From positions 1-64,000 of the forward strand of contig JAGOPK010000013.1 in the NCBI GenBank assembly GCA_017992055.1: a stretch of 64,000 nt of DNA. Direction: 5' to 3'. The DNA comes from Burkholderiaceae bacterium (GTDB taxonomy: Bacteria; Pseudomonadota; Gammaproteobacteria; Burkholderiales; Burkholderiaceae_C). Below, in pieces: positions 46,859-55,557 of the stretch (position 1 is the first letter of the stretch; the number at the start of each line of letters is the position of its first letter). Both the position numbers and the translations under genes were made by a program. Under the pieces are notes generated by a model, which did not search any database, was not told where the DNA came from, and worked only from the letters and a program-made list of their open reading frames with translations.

Positions 46859-48379
46859 TCACTTCGACACCGGGAAGCTGAACTCGGCGCCCTTGGCGAT
46901 GCTTTCCGGCCAGCGCTGCATCACGCTCTTTTGCTTGGTGTAGAAGCGCACGCCCTCCTCGCCATAGGCGTGCATGTCGCCGAACAGGCTCTTCTTCCAG
47001 CCGCCAAAGCCGTGCCAGGCCATGGGCACCGGGATCGGCACGTTGACGCCGACCATGCCCACCTGCACGCGGCGGCTGAACTCGCGCGCGATGCCGCCGT
47101 CGCCGGTGTAGATCGACACGCCGTTGCCGAACTCGTGCTCGTTGATCAGCTTCAGTGCGCTGGCGAAATCGGGCACGCGCACGCAGGTCAGCACCGGGCC
47201 GAAGATCTCTTCCTTGTAGATGCGCATGTCCGGCGTGGCATGGTCGAACAGCGTGCCGCCGGTGAAGAAGCCGCCCTCCAGGCCCGCCACCTTCAGGCCG
47301 CGGCCATCGACCACCAGTTGTGCGCCCTCTTGCACGCCGGTGGCGATGTAGCCCTCGATGCGTTCCTTGGCCTGCTGGGTGACGATGGGGCCCATCTCGG
47401 CGTCCAGCGCCATCGGGTCCTTGACCTTCAGCGCACGCGCGCGCTCGGCCACCAGGGGCACGATCTTGTCGCCGGCATCGCCCACCAGCACCGCCACCGA
47501 GATCGCCATGCAGCGCTCGCCGGCCGAGCCATAGGCCGCGCCCACCAGGGCGTCCACCGCCTGCTCGACATTGGCGTCGGGCATCACCACCAGGTGGTTC
47601 TTGGCGCCGCCGAGTGCCTGCACGCGCTTGCCATGGCGCGCGCCGGTTTCGTAGATGTAGTTGGCGATGGGCGTCGAGCCGACGAAGCTGACCGCGCGCA
47701 CGTCCGGATGCGTCAGCAGCGCATCCACCGCCAGCTTGTCGCCCTGCACCACGTTGAACACGCCGTCGGGCAGGCCGGCCTGCTTCAGCAGATCGGCCAT
47801 GAACAGGCTGCAGCTGGGGTCGCGCTCGCTGGGCTTGAGGATGAAGGCATTGCCGGTGACCAGGGCCAGCGGAAACATCCACAGCGGCACCATGCACGGA
47901 AAGTTGAACGGCGTGATGCCGGCCACCACGCCCAGCGGCTGGCGCAGCGTGTGGTTGTCGATGCCGGTGGACACCTGGTCGGTGAAGTCGCCCTTCAGCA
48001 GCTGCGGTGCACCGCAGGCGAACTCGACGATGTCGATGCCACGCGCCACCTCGCCCTGGGCATCGGTGAACACCTTGCCATGCTCGGCGGTGATCATTGC
48101 CGCCAGCGTGTCCTTGTGCTGGTTCAGCAGCTCCAGGAACTTGAACATCACCCGCGCGCGGCGCAGCGGCGGCAGCTCACCCCAGGCCGGCTGGGCCGCG
48201 GCGGCGGCGGCCACCGCGGCGTTGACCTCGTCGGCCGAGGCCAGCGCCACCTGGCGCGCCACCTGGCCGCTGGCCGGGTGGTAGACGGCCTGCTGGCGGC
48301 CGCTGGCGCCCGGCACCAGGCGACCGGCAATGTAATGGCCGACGTCGGCCGTGGCGGTGAAGGCTTCGGGCGCACCCAT
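46859..48379 (-). CDS. mmsA: CoA-acylating methylmalonate-semialdehyde dehydrogenase
   Basis: A 506-residue aldehyde dehydrogenase of the MmsA branch. It converts methylmalonate semialdehyde to propionyl-CoA in valine breakdown (and malonate semialdehyde to acetyl-CoA). The catalytic Cys is in [33 protein letters not shown] and [13 protein letters not shown] are specific to this branch, and the GGAKNH in place of GGK/GGNN separates it from ordinary ALDHs. The Lys/Asn cofactor block KPSERDPSC is present. A divergent LysR gene lies 128 bases upstream. No other valine gene is in the window. Confidence 0.92.
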   Translation of the reverse strand: MGAPEAFTATADVGHYIAGRLVPGASGRQQAVYHPASGQVARQVALASADEVNAAVAAAAAAQPAWGELPPLRRARVMFKFLELLNQHKDTLAAMITAEHGKVFTDAQGEVARGIDIVEFACGAPQLLKGDFTDQVSTGIDNHTLRQPLGVVAGITPFNFPCMVPLWMFPLALVTGNAFILKPSERDPSCSLFMADLLKQAGLPDGVFNVVQGDKLAVDALLTHPDVRAVSFVGSTPIANYIYETGARHGKRVQALGGAKNHLVVMPDANVEQAVDALVGAAYGSAGERCMAISVAVLVGDAGDKIVPLVAERARALKVKDPMALDAEMGPIVTQQAKERIEGYIATGVQEGAQLVVDGRGLKVAGLEGGFFTGGTLFDHATPDMRIYKEEIFGPVLTCVRVPDFASALKLINEHEFGNGVSIYTGDGGIAREFSRRVQVGMVGVNVPIPVPMAWHGFGGWKKSLFGDMHAYGEEGVRFYTKQKSVMQRWPESIAKGAEFSFPVSK

Positions 48380-48459
48380 GGCGGTCTCCTGAGATTGGGA
48401 TCGAGGCCCGCAGTCTAGGCAGGCCGGGGCGCCGCCACCAGTCCATCCACGCTGGATTC

Positions 48460-48481
48460 ATTGTTCACGATACTGAACAAT
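48460..48481. promoter_or_regulatory. LysR-box inverted repeat between mmsA and LysR gene
   Basis: ATTGTTCA and TGAACAAT form perfect 8-base arms around a 6-base centre, 26 bases before the LysR ATG and 80 before mmsA. It contains T-N11-A, the LysR recognition form, and sits where a divergently transcribed LysR usually represses itself. Confidence 0.7.
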
Positions 48482-48507
48482 AGGGTGGCAACCTCCGGAA
48501 CAACAGC

Positions 48508-49434
48508 ATGGACCCGCGCCGCATCGACACCCTCTGGAGCCATGTGCATGCGCTGTCGGTGCTGGGCATGCTGGGCAGCTACACCGCCGCGGCCCAGCGC
48601 CTGGGCCTGAGCAAGGCGGCGATGAGCCAGCGCATCGCCGAGCTGGAGCGTGCCGCCGGCGTGCCCCTGGTGCTGCGCACCACGCGCAGCGTGCGTCTGA
48701 CCGAGGCTGGCCAGCGCCTGGCCGATGCCACGGCCGGCGCCTTCGACACCATTGCCACCGCGTTTTCGGGCGTGCGCGATCTGGCCGAGCAGCCGCGCGG
48801 CCGGCTGCGCATCACCGCGCCGGTGGCGCTGGCGCGCCAGCAGCTCGTGCCGCGGCTGCCGGACTTTCTGCGCGCCCATCCCGAGGTGCGCATCGAGCTG
48901 GACCTGGCCGACCGCCTGGTGCCGCTGGCCCAGGAAGGCTACGACCTGGCGATCCGCCACACCCATGCACCGCCCGACACCCATGTGGCCTGGACGCTGT
49001 GCGCCACGCGCTCGCTGCTGGTGGCCAGCCGCGCCTACCTGCGCCGCCGCGGCACGCCGGCCACGCCCGACGAGCTGCGCGGCCACGACTGCCTGCACTA
49101 TCTGCGCCCCGGCGACGCGCCGGCCTGGACCCTGGTCGATGGCGACGGCCGCGAGACCACGGTGCCGGTGGCCGGCCCGTTTGCCGCCAACAACAGCGAG
49201 GCCTTGCGCGAGGCCTCGCTGCGTGGCCTGGGCATTGCGCTGCTGCCCGACTTCAGCGCCCAGGCGGCGCTGCGCGAGGACCGGCTGCAGCCGGTGCTGG
49301 CCGGCTGGCGGCCGGTGGGCAGCTTTGGCGAGCAGCTGTATGCGATCCGCCCCTACAGCCCCTATGTGCCCCGCGCCGTGCAGGCCCTGGTGGCCTGGCT
49401 GCGCCAGGAGCTGGCGCCGGGTTTTGCGGCCTGA
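48508..49434 (+). CDS. LysR family transcriptional regulator, probable mmsA regulator
   Basis: A 308-residue LysR-type protein starting MDPRRIDTLWSHVHALSVLG. The helix-turn-helix is AQRLGLSKAAMSQRIAELERAAGVPL and the effector domain follows (GRLRITAPVALARQQLVPRLPDFL). It belongs to the group with SYTAAAQRLGLSKAAMSQ near the start. It is divergent from mmsA and shares a gap with a perfect inverted repeat, so it likely controls mmsA. The inducer is unknown. Confidence 0.88.
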   Translation: MDPRRIDTLWSHVHALSVLGMLGSYTAAAQRLGLSKAAMSQRIAELERAAGVPLVLRTTRSVRLTEAGQRLADATAGAFDTIATAFSGVRDLAEQPRGRLRITAPVALARQQLVPRLPDFLRAHPEVRIELDLADRLVPLAQEGYDLAIRHTHAPPDTHVAWTLCATRSLLVASRAYLRRRGTPATPDELRGHDCLHYLRPGDAPAWTLVDGDGRETTVPVAGPFAANNSEALREASLRGLGIALLPDFSAQAALREDRLQPVLAGWRPVGSFGEQLYAIRPYSPYVPRAVQALVAWLRQELAPGFAA

Positions 49435-49634
49435 GCCGGCAGCCGGGGCCAAAAAAAAGCCCGCCGAGTCTCGGCGGGCTTGGAAGTCCTCGGAAAGGAC
49501 GTCGTTGGGACCTTGGCAACGCATCGCAGGATCTGGACTGCGCCGCACAACGCCGCGGACTGTGCCCAGCCGCGCCGCCCACGCCCATCCCTAGAAGTGA
49601 TTCACTCGGGTTGACGGGCCGCCGGCCGTGGCAT
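49435..49634 (-). ncRNA. Candidate small RNA or structured 3' UTR with terminator
   Basis: The 200-base gap contains no credible protein gene. On the minus strand it ends in a strong intrinsic terminator (49451-49481). Before that lie further short hairpins (GTCCT/AGGAC at 49486-49500; GCAG/CTGC around 49525-49540; GTTG/CAAC at 49504-49520). This could be an independent sRNA or the 3' end of the message of the reductase gene at 49635. No promoter is evident, so the call is weak. Confidence 0.35.
49457..49481 (-). terminator. Intrinsic terminator
   Basis: A perfect 11-bp stem (AAGCCCGCCGA / TCGGCGGGCTT) with loop GTC. On the minus strand it is followed by eight Ts (49451-49458 as As on the plus strand, partly within the stem). 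It should end transcription from the reductase gene at 49635. It may also slow plus-strand transcription from the LysR gene. Confidence 0.88.
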
Positions 49635-50585
49635 TCAGCCGACGGCGCAGCGCGCCGCGGCCAGGTCCCACAGCGCCGCGCCGCAGCTCTTGAACAGCAC
49701 CGGGCCGCTGCGGGGCTCGGCCTCACCCAGGTCCTGCAGGGCCGGCAGCGCCGCCAGGTCCAGGCCGGCGGCGATCAGGTCGCCGGCCTCGTGGCGGGCC
49801 GCCGGGCTGTCGAGCACGATGCGGCCGCGGGCGGCGATGTCGCGGGTCAGGGCCGGGTCCAGCTCGATCATCTGCGGCGTGAAGGCGCCGATGGCGGCGA
49901 CGAAGGCATCGTCGCGCACGCGGCCGCGCAGCAGCACGGCCTGGGCCGGCGTGGCCGTGACCACCAGCGGGCAGTCGGCCAGGGCGCGATCCAGGTCCGG
50001 AAGGGCGGCGGGCCGGGCATCCAGGCCGTCCTGCTCGCGCAGCAGGCTGCAGAACTCGGCGGCGCGCTGCGGCGTGCGGCCGATCACCTGCAGCCGGTCC
50101 ACGCCCAGCCCCGCCGCCAGGGCCTGGGCATGGGCGCGGGCCTGCACGCCGGTGCCGACGATCAGCAGCGGCCCGGCGGGCTGCGGCGCCAGGCGCTGTG
50201 CCGCCAGCAGCGTGACCGCGGCGGTGCGGCGTGCGGTGACCGTGGGCCCGTCCAGCAGCGCCAGGCGCTGGCCGGTGGAGGCGCGCAGCACCAGCACATC
50301 GCCCAGGATGGCCGGCAGGCCCCGCGCCGGGTTGGCCGCGGCATAGGTGATCAGCTTGATCGCCGCCAGATCGCCGGCCTCGGGTGCCAGCCAGGCCGGC
50401 ATCAGAAACCACGAGCTGCCGGGCGCCAGCGGCAGCACCCAGCGTTCGGGCGCCTGCACCTGGCCGGCGGCCTGGTCGGCCAGCGTGGCGGCGATGGCCC
50501 GGGTCAGCGCCGCCCAGGGCAGGGCGGCGGCGGTGGCGGCGGCGTCCAGCAGCTGCGGCGGTCGGTCGGGTGGCATGGCGGTCAT
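49635..50585 (-). CDS. Ornithine cyclodeaminase family protein, probable delta1-piperideine/pyrroline-2-carboxylate reductase
   Basis: A 316-residue NAD(P)-dependent protein of the ornithine cyclodeaminase/mu-crystallin fold. The N-terminal domain has QAPERWVLPLAPGSSWFLMPAW and AIKLITYAAANPARGLPA. The Rossmann motif is LLIVGTGVQARAHAQALAAG. The start (MTAMPPDRPPQLLD at 50585; a second ATG at 50576) and the APERWVL block resemble enzymes reducing piperideine-2- and pyrroline-2-carboxylate in D-lysine and hydroxyproline breakdown, more than true ornithine cyclodeaminase. It is divergent from the YecA-like gene and followed by a strong terminator. Confidence 0.8.
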   Translation of the reverse strand: MTAMPPDRPPQLLDAAATAAALPWAALTRAIAATLADQAAGQVQAPERWVLPLAPGSSWFLMPAWLAPEAGDLAAIKLITYAAANPARGLPAILGDVLVLRASTGQRLALLDGPTVTARRTAAVTLLAAQRLAPQPAGPLLIVGTGVQARAHAQALAAGLGVDRLQVIGRTPQRAAEFCSLLREQDGLDARPAALPDLDRALADCPLVVTATPAQAVLLRGRVRDDAFVAAIGAFTPQMIELDPALTRDIAARGRIVLDSPAARHEAGDLIAAGLDLAALPALQDLGEAEPRSGPVLFKSCGAALWDLAAARCAVG

Positions 50586-50616
50586 GCAGCCATCATAGGC
50601 AGGCCACAATCCGGCC

Positions 50617-51420
50617 ATGACGCCGCCCCGCCCGCCTGCGAAGAAGTCGCCCCCCCGCTCCGTTGCCGCGGCGGCCGGCCGGCGGCCACCGCCGCGCCCG
50701 GTGCGGCCGCCGCAGGCCGCCCGGTCGCCGGCCGAGGCCCAGCCGCTGAAACCGCTGGACGAGGCCGAGATCGACGCGCTGCAGGCCCTGCTCGACCGCC
50801 TGCCCGAGAGTCACGACGCGCTGGACGTGATGTCGCTCGATGGCTACCTGGCCGGCGTGCTGCTGCAGCCCGAGCCGGTGGCCGAGCCGCGCTGGCTGGC
50901 CCACATCGTCGACGTGGACGGCAAGGCGCCGCCGCCGGGCTTTGATGCGGCGCGGCTGCAGTCGCTGGTGCGGCGCCGCCATGCCGAGCTGGCCCAGGCG
51001 ATTGCCGAGCGCGACTGGTTCGATCCCTGGGTCTACGAGCTGGAGGACGATGCCGATCCGTCCGAGGTGGTGATGCCCTGGGTGGCCGGCTTTGCCACCG
51101 CGGTGGACCTGTTTCCGGCGCTGATGGACCGCTTCGAGGACCGGCTGACCGAGCCGCTGGCCCTGCTCTACCGCCACCTCGACCCCGACGACCTGGAGGA
51201 CGCCGAGGCCCTGCTGGCCGAGATCGAGACGCTGGAGCCGCCCGAGACCCTGGACGAGGCGGTGGAAGACCTGGTGCGCGCCACGCTGCTGATCGCCGAT
51301 GTGTCGCGGCCGCAGGCCGATGCGCCGCGGCCGGCCGCACGGCCGGGCCAGCGCCCCGGACCGGGCCGCCAGGGGTCTGGCCGCCCGGGGCCGGCGGGCG
51401 GCCGCCCGCCGCGGCGCTGA
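50617..51420 (+). CDS. UPF0149/YecA family protein
   Basis: A 267-residue cytosolic protein. Residues 50-230 match the YecA/UPF0149 fold: LDRLPESHDALDVMSLDGYLAGVLLQPEP, RWLAHIVDVDG, PWVAGFATAVDLFPALMDRF. The N-terminus is a Pro/Arg/Lys-rich extension of about 45 residues, and the C-terminus is a Gly/Pro/Arg-rich tail of about 40 residues in place of the SEC-C zinc motif seen in many relatives. The function of the family is not settled. It converges on the Hsp70-like gene, with 65 bases between, where a 31-base repeat lies. Confidence 0.82.
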   Translation: MTPPRPPAKKSPPRSVAAAAGRRPPPRPVRPPQAARSPAEAQPLKPLDEAEIDALQALLDRLPESHDALDVMSLDGYLAGVLLQPEPVAEPRWLAHIVDVDGKAPPPGFDAARLQSLVRRRHAELAQAIAERDWFDPWVYELEDDADPSEVVMPWVAGFATAVDLFPALMDRFEDRLTEPLALLYRHLDPDDLEDAEALLAEIETLEPPETLDEAVEDLVRATLLIADVSRPQADAPRPAARPGQRPGPGRQGSGRPGPAGGRPPRR

Positions 51421-51430
51421 GGCTCAGGCC

Positions 51431-51513
51431 GGCGCGCCGAACACCCGGCGCTGCCTACCGAGACGCGCCAAACACCCGGCGCAGCTCACCCAGGCGCGCC
51501 AAACACCCGGCGC
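51431..51513. repeat. Three direct repeats, 31-base period, at the 3' end of the Hsp70-like gene
   Basis: Three 21-base copies begin at exactly 51431, 51462 and 51493, sharing the core AACACCCGGCGC with one or two differences, separated by unlike 10-base spacers. The third copy encodes the last residues of the Hsp70-like protein (RRVFGAP on the minus strand); the other two lie beyond its stop. It looks like a tandem duplication of the gene end. Three copies, short spacers and the coding overlap exclude CRISPR. Confidence 0.85.
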
Positions 51514-52787
51514 GCGTGCTGCCCCAGCCCGGCGGCGACGCTGGCGAAGGCATCGCCGCGCACCCGGCGCGCGGCCGGAAAGCGCGCCGCGATGCGCTCG
51601 GCCAGCGGCGTCAGCCCGGTCGAGCCGCCGGTGAAATACAGCGCGTCCACCTGCTCCGGCCGCAGCCCGGCCTGGGTCAGGGTGTCGCCGGCAGCATCGA
51701 CGATGCGCTGCAGGTCGGCGTCCAGCGCCGCCACCGCCTCGGCCTCGCCCAGTGCCACCTCCAGGCCCGGCTCGCCCAGCAGCGACAGGTCGATGCGGGC
51801 CGCGCCACCGCTGCCGGCCAGGCCGGCCACGGCGATCTTGGCCGCTTCGGCGCGGGCGATCAGGCCGTGGCCCAGGTGCTCGCGCAGCACCGTCATCAGC
51901 CGCGCATGCTGGCCCAGGTCGGCGTAGAAGCTCTTCATGCGCGCCAGCTCGCCCACCCGCTGCGGCAGGTAGCAGGTGTTGATCAGATGCCAGGTGGCGA
52001 GGTCGAAGTACACCTTGCTCGGCACCTCGCGGCCGTTCGGGCCCAGGCCTTTGTAGCCGCACAGCGGCAGGATGGCGGCCAGCTCCAGGTGGCGGTCGAA
52101 GTCGGTGCCGGCGATGTGCACGCCGTGGTTGGCCAGGATGTCGTCGGCGCGGTCCACACGCTCGCGCCGGGCCGGGCCCACGCGCACCAGCGAGAAGTCC
52201 GAGGTGCCGCCGCCGATGTCGGCCACCAGCACGATCTGCTCGCGGTCCACGCCCATCTCGTAGTCCAGCGCCGCGGCAATCGGCTCGTACTGGAAGCTGA
52301 CCTCGGCAAAGCCGACCTGGCGTGCCGCCGCCTCCAGCGCCGCCTGGGCTGCGGCATCGCGCTCGGCATCGTCGTCGACGAAGAACACCGGCCGACCCAG
52401 CACCACGCGCTGCAGCGGCCCGCCGGCGTCGCGCTCGGCCAGCGTCTTCAGGTGGCGCAGATAGCCGGCCACCACGTCGAGGTAGCGCACCGAGCGGCCG
52501 GCGCCCACGTCGGTGGCCTGGGTGGCCAGCGTCGAGCCCAGGATGCTCTTCATCGAGCGCATCAGCCGGCCTTCGATGCCTTCCACATAGGCCGCCACCG
52601 CGGCGCGGCCGTAGTGGCGCTGCGGCTCCTCGTGAGCGGCCAGGCCCTCGACCGCATAGAACACCGCGGTGGGCATGGTGCGCTGGCCGGGCTCGACCTC
52701 GACCAGGCGCACGCCGGCACCGGCGGGCAGGGCGATGCCCGAGTTGGAGGTGCCGAAGTCGATTGCGCAGACAGCTGCAGAGGTCAT
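51486..52787 (-). CDS. Hsp70 family protein (YegD-like)
   Basis: A 433-residue Hsp70/actin-fold ATPase. Phosphate-1 motif IDFGTSNSG, connect/phosphate-2 VADIGGGTSDFSLVRV, adenosine motif FTGGSTGLTPLAERI are all present. It is much shorter than DnaK and has no substrate-binding domain or lid, like YegD. The role is not known in detail; such proteins are thought to be specialised chaperone-like ATPases. It starts 168 bases from the PEP-CTERM gene on the other strand. Its last 31 bases are triplicated downstream, and an alternative frame through the repeat would end in the same RRVFGAP residues. Confidence 0.87.
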   Translation of the reverse strand: MTSAAVCAIDFGTSNSGIALPAGAGVRLVEVEPGQRTMPTAVFYAVEGLAAHEEPQRHYGRAAVAAYVEGIEGRLMRSMKSILGSTLATQATDVGAGRSVRYLDVVAGYLRHLKTLAERDAGGPLQRVVLGRPVFFVDDDAERDAAAQAALEAAARQVGFAEVSFQYEPIAAALDYEMGVDREQIVLVADIGGGTSDFSLVRVGPARRERVDRADDILANHGVHIAGTDFDRHLELAAILPLCGYKGLGPNGREVPSKVYFDLATWHLINTCYLPQRVGELARMKSFYADLGQHARLMTVLREHLGHGLIARAEAAKIAVAGLAGSGGAARIDLSLLGEPGLEVALGEAEAVAALDADLQRIVDAAGDTLTQAGLRPEQVDALYFTGGSTGLTPLAERIAARFPAARRVRGDAFASVAAGLGQHARRVFGAPG

Positions 52788-52955
52788 GGGCCGCTCGTTC
52801 CGGGGGGTGGCGATGGAGGGGGCGGGATTCTAGGCGCCCCGCGGCCACCGGACGTAAGGGCCGGACGCGGCAGAAAACTGTCAACCCGCGTGGGGGATGG
52901 GTGGCGGCGGCTGCGGCCGCTACCGTGCCGGCCGTCATCCTGGCTGGAGCCTGCC
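52788..52955. promoter_or_regulatory. Divergent promoter region, Hsp70-like / PEP-CTERM genes
   Basis: This 168-base gap between divergent genes must hold both promoters. A short A-run follows GGCAG at 52870-52880 (GCAGAAAACTGTC). I see no operator-like repeat of note beyond short G/C palindromes. Confidence 0.3.
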
Positions 52956-54140
52956 GTGTTTGCCCGTCGCCATCGCCCCGTTCTTCTTTCCGTCCTGATG
53001 CTGATGCTGCTGCCGACGCTGGCCGGCGCCGCGGCCATCCAGGTCAGCCAGGGCCCACGCAACAGCGGCGGCGCCTCGCTCAGCAGCGACGGCCAGCGCC
53101 TGGTGTTCTATTCGGCCAACAACCTGGACGGCAGCAATGCCGATGGCAGCTTCGACGTCTTTGCCTACCAGCGCAGCAGCGGCCAGACCCAGGCGCTGAG
53201 CAGCTTTGCCGGCGGTGCACTGGCCGGCGGCCACCAGACGCCGGTGATCAGCGGCGACGGCAGCACGGTGGTCTACCAGCGCTTCGAGAGCCAGCCCAAT
53301 GGCACGGTGCTGTTCGGCAGCCTGGCCGGCAGCTTTGCCGGCGGCGCGGCCACGGCGCTGACCGGCCTGGGCGGTTTCCAGACCGGCGACATCTCCGACG
53401 ATGGCCGGCAGGTGCTGCTGGACATCTCCAACGTCGGCCTGGTGCTGTTGGATCTGCAGGCCGGCACGCAGCAGCTGGTGGCCGGCGGCAACGGCCTGGC
53501 CTTCGGCCTCAGCGGCGACGGCAAGCGGCTGGTGCGCCAGTCCTTTGGCGGCGCCATCAGCGTCGTCGATGTGGACAGCGGCACGGTGCAGGCTATCAGC
53601 GCGGCGACGGCTGGCGGCGCATTCTTCGATACCGCCATCAGCGGCGATGGCCGCCATGTTGCCTTCACCACCAGCCTGAACCCGCTGGGCAGCAATGCCG
53701 ACGGCAATGTCGAGGCCTTTGTGATCGACCTGGACAGCGGCCTGCTGCGCCAGATCACCCACAGCACCGACAGCCGCACGCTGCGTGGCCTGGCCCTCAG
53801 CGACGACGGCTCGCGCCTGGTCTTCAGCAGCCAGCGCGACCTGGCCGGCGGCAATGCCGACCATGGCGAGGAGGTGTTTCTGGCCGATCTGCTGGCCGGC
53901 AGCCTGGGCCAGATCACCAGCCATGCCGATGCGACGGTGCAAAGCCTGGAGGCCACCATCAGCGGCGACGGCCTGACGGCGGCCTGGACCACCTTCGGCC
54001 TGGGCGGCGGCTCGCAGATCTTTTTGTCCGACCTGGCGCCACGGGCGCAGGACGTGCCCGAGCCCGGCAGCCTGGCCCTGCTGCTGCTGGCCGCCGGTGC
54101 CGCCTGGCAGGCGCGGCGCCGGCCTGCGCCTCAGGCCTGA
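52956..54140 (+). CDS. PEP-CTERM sorted beta-propeller protein
   Basis: A 394-residue exported protein starting at GTG. The signal peptide has the core LLSVLMLMLLPTLAGAAA. The mature part is a TolB/WD-like propeller with repeated S-x-DG-x-R-L-V-F blocks (LSSDGQRLVFYSANN, ISDDGRQVLLD, LSGDGKRLVR, ISGDGRHVAF, LSDDGSRLVFSS). The C-terminus is a clear PEP-CTERM sorting signal: VPEPGSLALLLLAAGAAWQ then Arg-Arg-Arg. Such proteins are anchored and released by exosortase at the cell surface, often in exopolysaccharide producers. It converges on, and overlaps by 10 bases, the D-amino acid dehydrogenase gene. Confidence 0.9.
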   Translation: MFARRHRPVLLSVLMLMLLPTLAGAAAIQVSQGPRNSGGASLSSDGQRLVFYSANNLDGSNADGSFDVFAYQRSSGQTQALSSFAGGALAGGHQTPVISGDGSTVVYQRFESQPNGTVLFGSLAGSFAGGAATALTGLGGFQTGDISDDGRQVLLDISNVGLVLLDLQAGTQQLVAGGNGLAFGLSGDGKRLVRQSFGGAISVVDVDSGTVQAISAATAGGAFFDTAISGDGRHVAFTTSLNPLGSNADGNVEAFVIDLDSGLLRQITHSTDSRTLRGLALSDDGSRLVFSSQRDLAGGNADHGEEVFLADLLAGSLGQITSHADATVQSLEATISGDGLTAAWTTFGLGGGSQIFLSDLAPRAQDVPEPGSLALLLLAAGAAWQARRRPAPQA

Positions 54141-55468
54141 CGCGGCGCCGGCGCGCCCAGGCCCACCATGGGCCGGGCCGGCGGCAGCGCGTCGCCACAG
54201 AAGCCGAAGCCGCTGCCGGCCAGGGCCGGGCGCTTGCCGCTGATCAGCTCGGCCAGGGCCTGGCCCGAGCCGGCGCCATGGGTCCAGCCCAGCGTGCCAT
54301 GGCCGGCGTTGAGCCACAGATTGGCCAGCCGGCTGCGGCCGATGTAGGGGATGTTGGTCGGCGTGCTGGGGCGCAGGCCGGTCCAGTAGTTGGGCTCGGA
54401 GGTGTCGGCCACGCCGGGGAACAGCTCCTCGTAGCGCCGCACCAGGGCCGCGCAGCGGGCGCGGGCGGTGCTGCCGTCCAGCGAGCTGTCGTAGCCGGCC
54501 AGCTCGGCCGTGCCGGCGATGCGGATCTGGTCGCCCAGGCGGCTGATGGCGATCTTGCGCGTATCGTCGAGCAGGCTGACCACGCTGGCGTCGTCGGGGC
54601 GCTTGAGCTTCAGCGTCGCCGAGTAGCCCTTGGCCGGATAGATGTTCAGCCACAGGCCCACCTGGCGCAGCAGCGGCGCGGTGTACGGGCCCAGCGCCGC
54701 CACATAGGCGTCGGCGGTCAGCGTCTGGCGCGAGCCATGGCGCAGGTGGTGCACACGCACGCCGCCGATGGCATCGCCGCTGCGGTTCAGGCCGCTGATC
54801 GCGGTCTCGTGCAGAAAGCGCGCGCCACGTGCGCGGCACAGCTCCGCCAGCTTCTGCGTGAAGACGCGGGCATCGCCCGACTCGTCGCTGGGCGTGAAGG
54901 TGCCGCCATGGATGTTCGGGCCGAAGGCGGCCAGCGCCGGCTCGACCTTCAGCACCTCGTCGCGGCTGAGCACGCGGCGGTCCACGCCATGGCGGCGCAT
55001 CAGCTCGGCCGCCGACGCGCCGGATTCAAAATCCGCCGCCGACGAGAAGAAGTGCAGGATGCCGCGCTCCAGCCGCTGGTACTCGATGCCGGTGGCCGCG
55101 ACCACGCCCTTCAGCGACTCGTGGCTGTAGCGGCCCAGCGCCACCAGCTGGCGCACGTTGCGCTCGAAGGCGGCGTCGCTGCACTGGCCCAGGAAGCTCA
55201 GGCCCCAGCGCCACTGGTGCGGGTCCAGCCGCGGGCGGAACAGCAGCGGCGAATCGTCGCGCAGCAGCCACTTGGCCACCTTGAACGGGGCATCGGCGCT
55301 GGCCCAGGGCTCGCAGAAGCTGACCGAGATCTGCGCGCCGTTGGCAAAGCTGGTCTCCAGCGCCGCATCGGGCTGGCGGTCGACCACCGTGACCTCATGG
55401 CCTTCGTTCAGCAGATGCCAGGCGGTGGACACGCCGATGATGCCGGCGCCGAGAACAAGAACCTTCAT
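54131..55468 (-). CDS. dadA: D-amino acid dehydrogenase
   Basis: A 445-residue FAD oxidoreductase of the DAO family that deaminates D-amino acids (D-alanine best) to oxo acids, feeding the respiratory chain. The dinucleotide-binding motif is VLVLGAGIIGVSTAWHL then EGHEVTVVDRQPD. The central FAHHLLAFYA-type region reads LALGRYSHESLKGVVAATG, and the C-terminal block is YIGRSRLANLWLNAGHGTLGWTHGAGSG. The ATG at 55468 starts the first strand. It is peripheral to the inner membrane in known cases. No alanine racemase is seen next to it. Confidence 0.9.
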   Translation of the reverse strand: MKVLVLGAGIIGVSTAWHLLNEGHEVTVVDRQPDAALETSFANGAQISVSFCEPWASADAPFKVAKWLLRDDSPLLFRPRLDPHQWRWGLSFLGQCSDAAFERNVRQLVALGRYSHESLKGVVAATGIEYQRLERGILHFFSSAADFESGASAAELMRRHGVDRRVLSRDEVLKVEPALAAFGPNIHGGTFTPSDESGDARVFTQKLAELCRARGARFLHETAISGLNRSGDAIGGVRVHHLRHGSRQTLTADAYVAALGPYTAPLLRQVGLWLNIYPAKGYSATLKLKRPDDASVVSLLDDTRKIAISRLGDQIRIAGTAELAGYDSSLDGSTARARCAALVRRYEELFPGVADTSEPNYWTGLRPSTPTNIPYIGRSRLANLWLNAGHGTLGWTHGAGSGQALAELISGKRPALAGSGFGFCGDALPPARPMVGLGAPAPRQA

Positions 55469-55557
55469 GCGCAACTCCAGGGTCCGCGGGGCGATGCGCC
55501 GGATTCTCGGCAGCGCCCCGTCAAACCTGAAGCAGGATTCAGGTAATTCTCAATTCA

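Noticed and set aside
51431-51513. Regularly spaced repeats taken as a CRISPR array
   Set aside because: Three copies only, 10-base spacers, overlap with the end of a coding gene, and no cas genes.
52322-55546. A 1074-codon plus-strand frame from the Hsp70-like gene through dadA
   Set aside because: It runs antisense to two genes and in the wrong frame through the PEP-CTERM gene; it is not coding.
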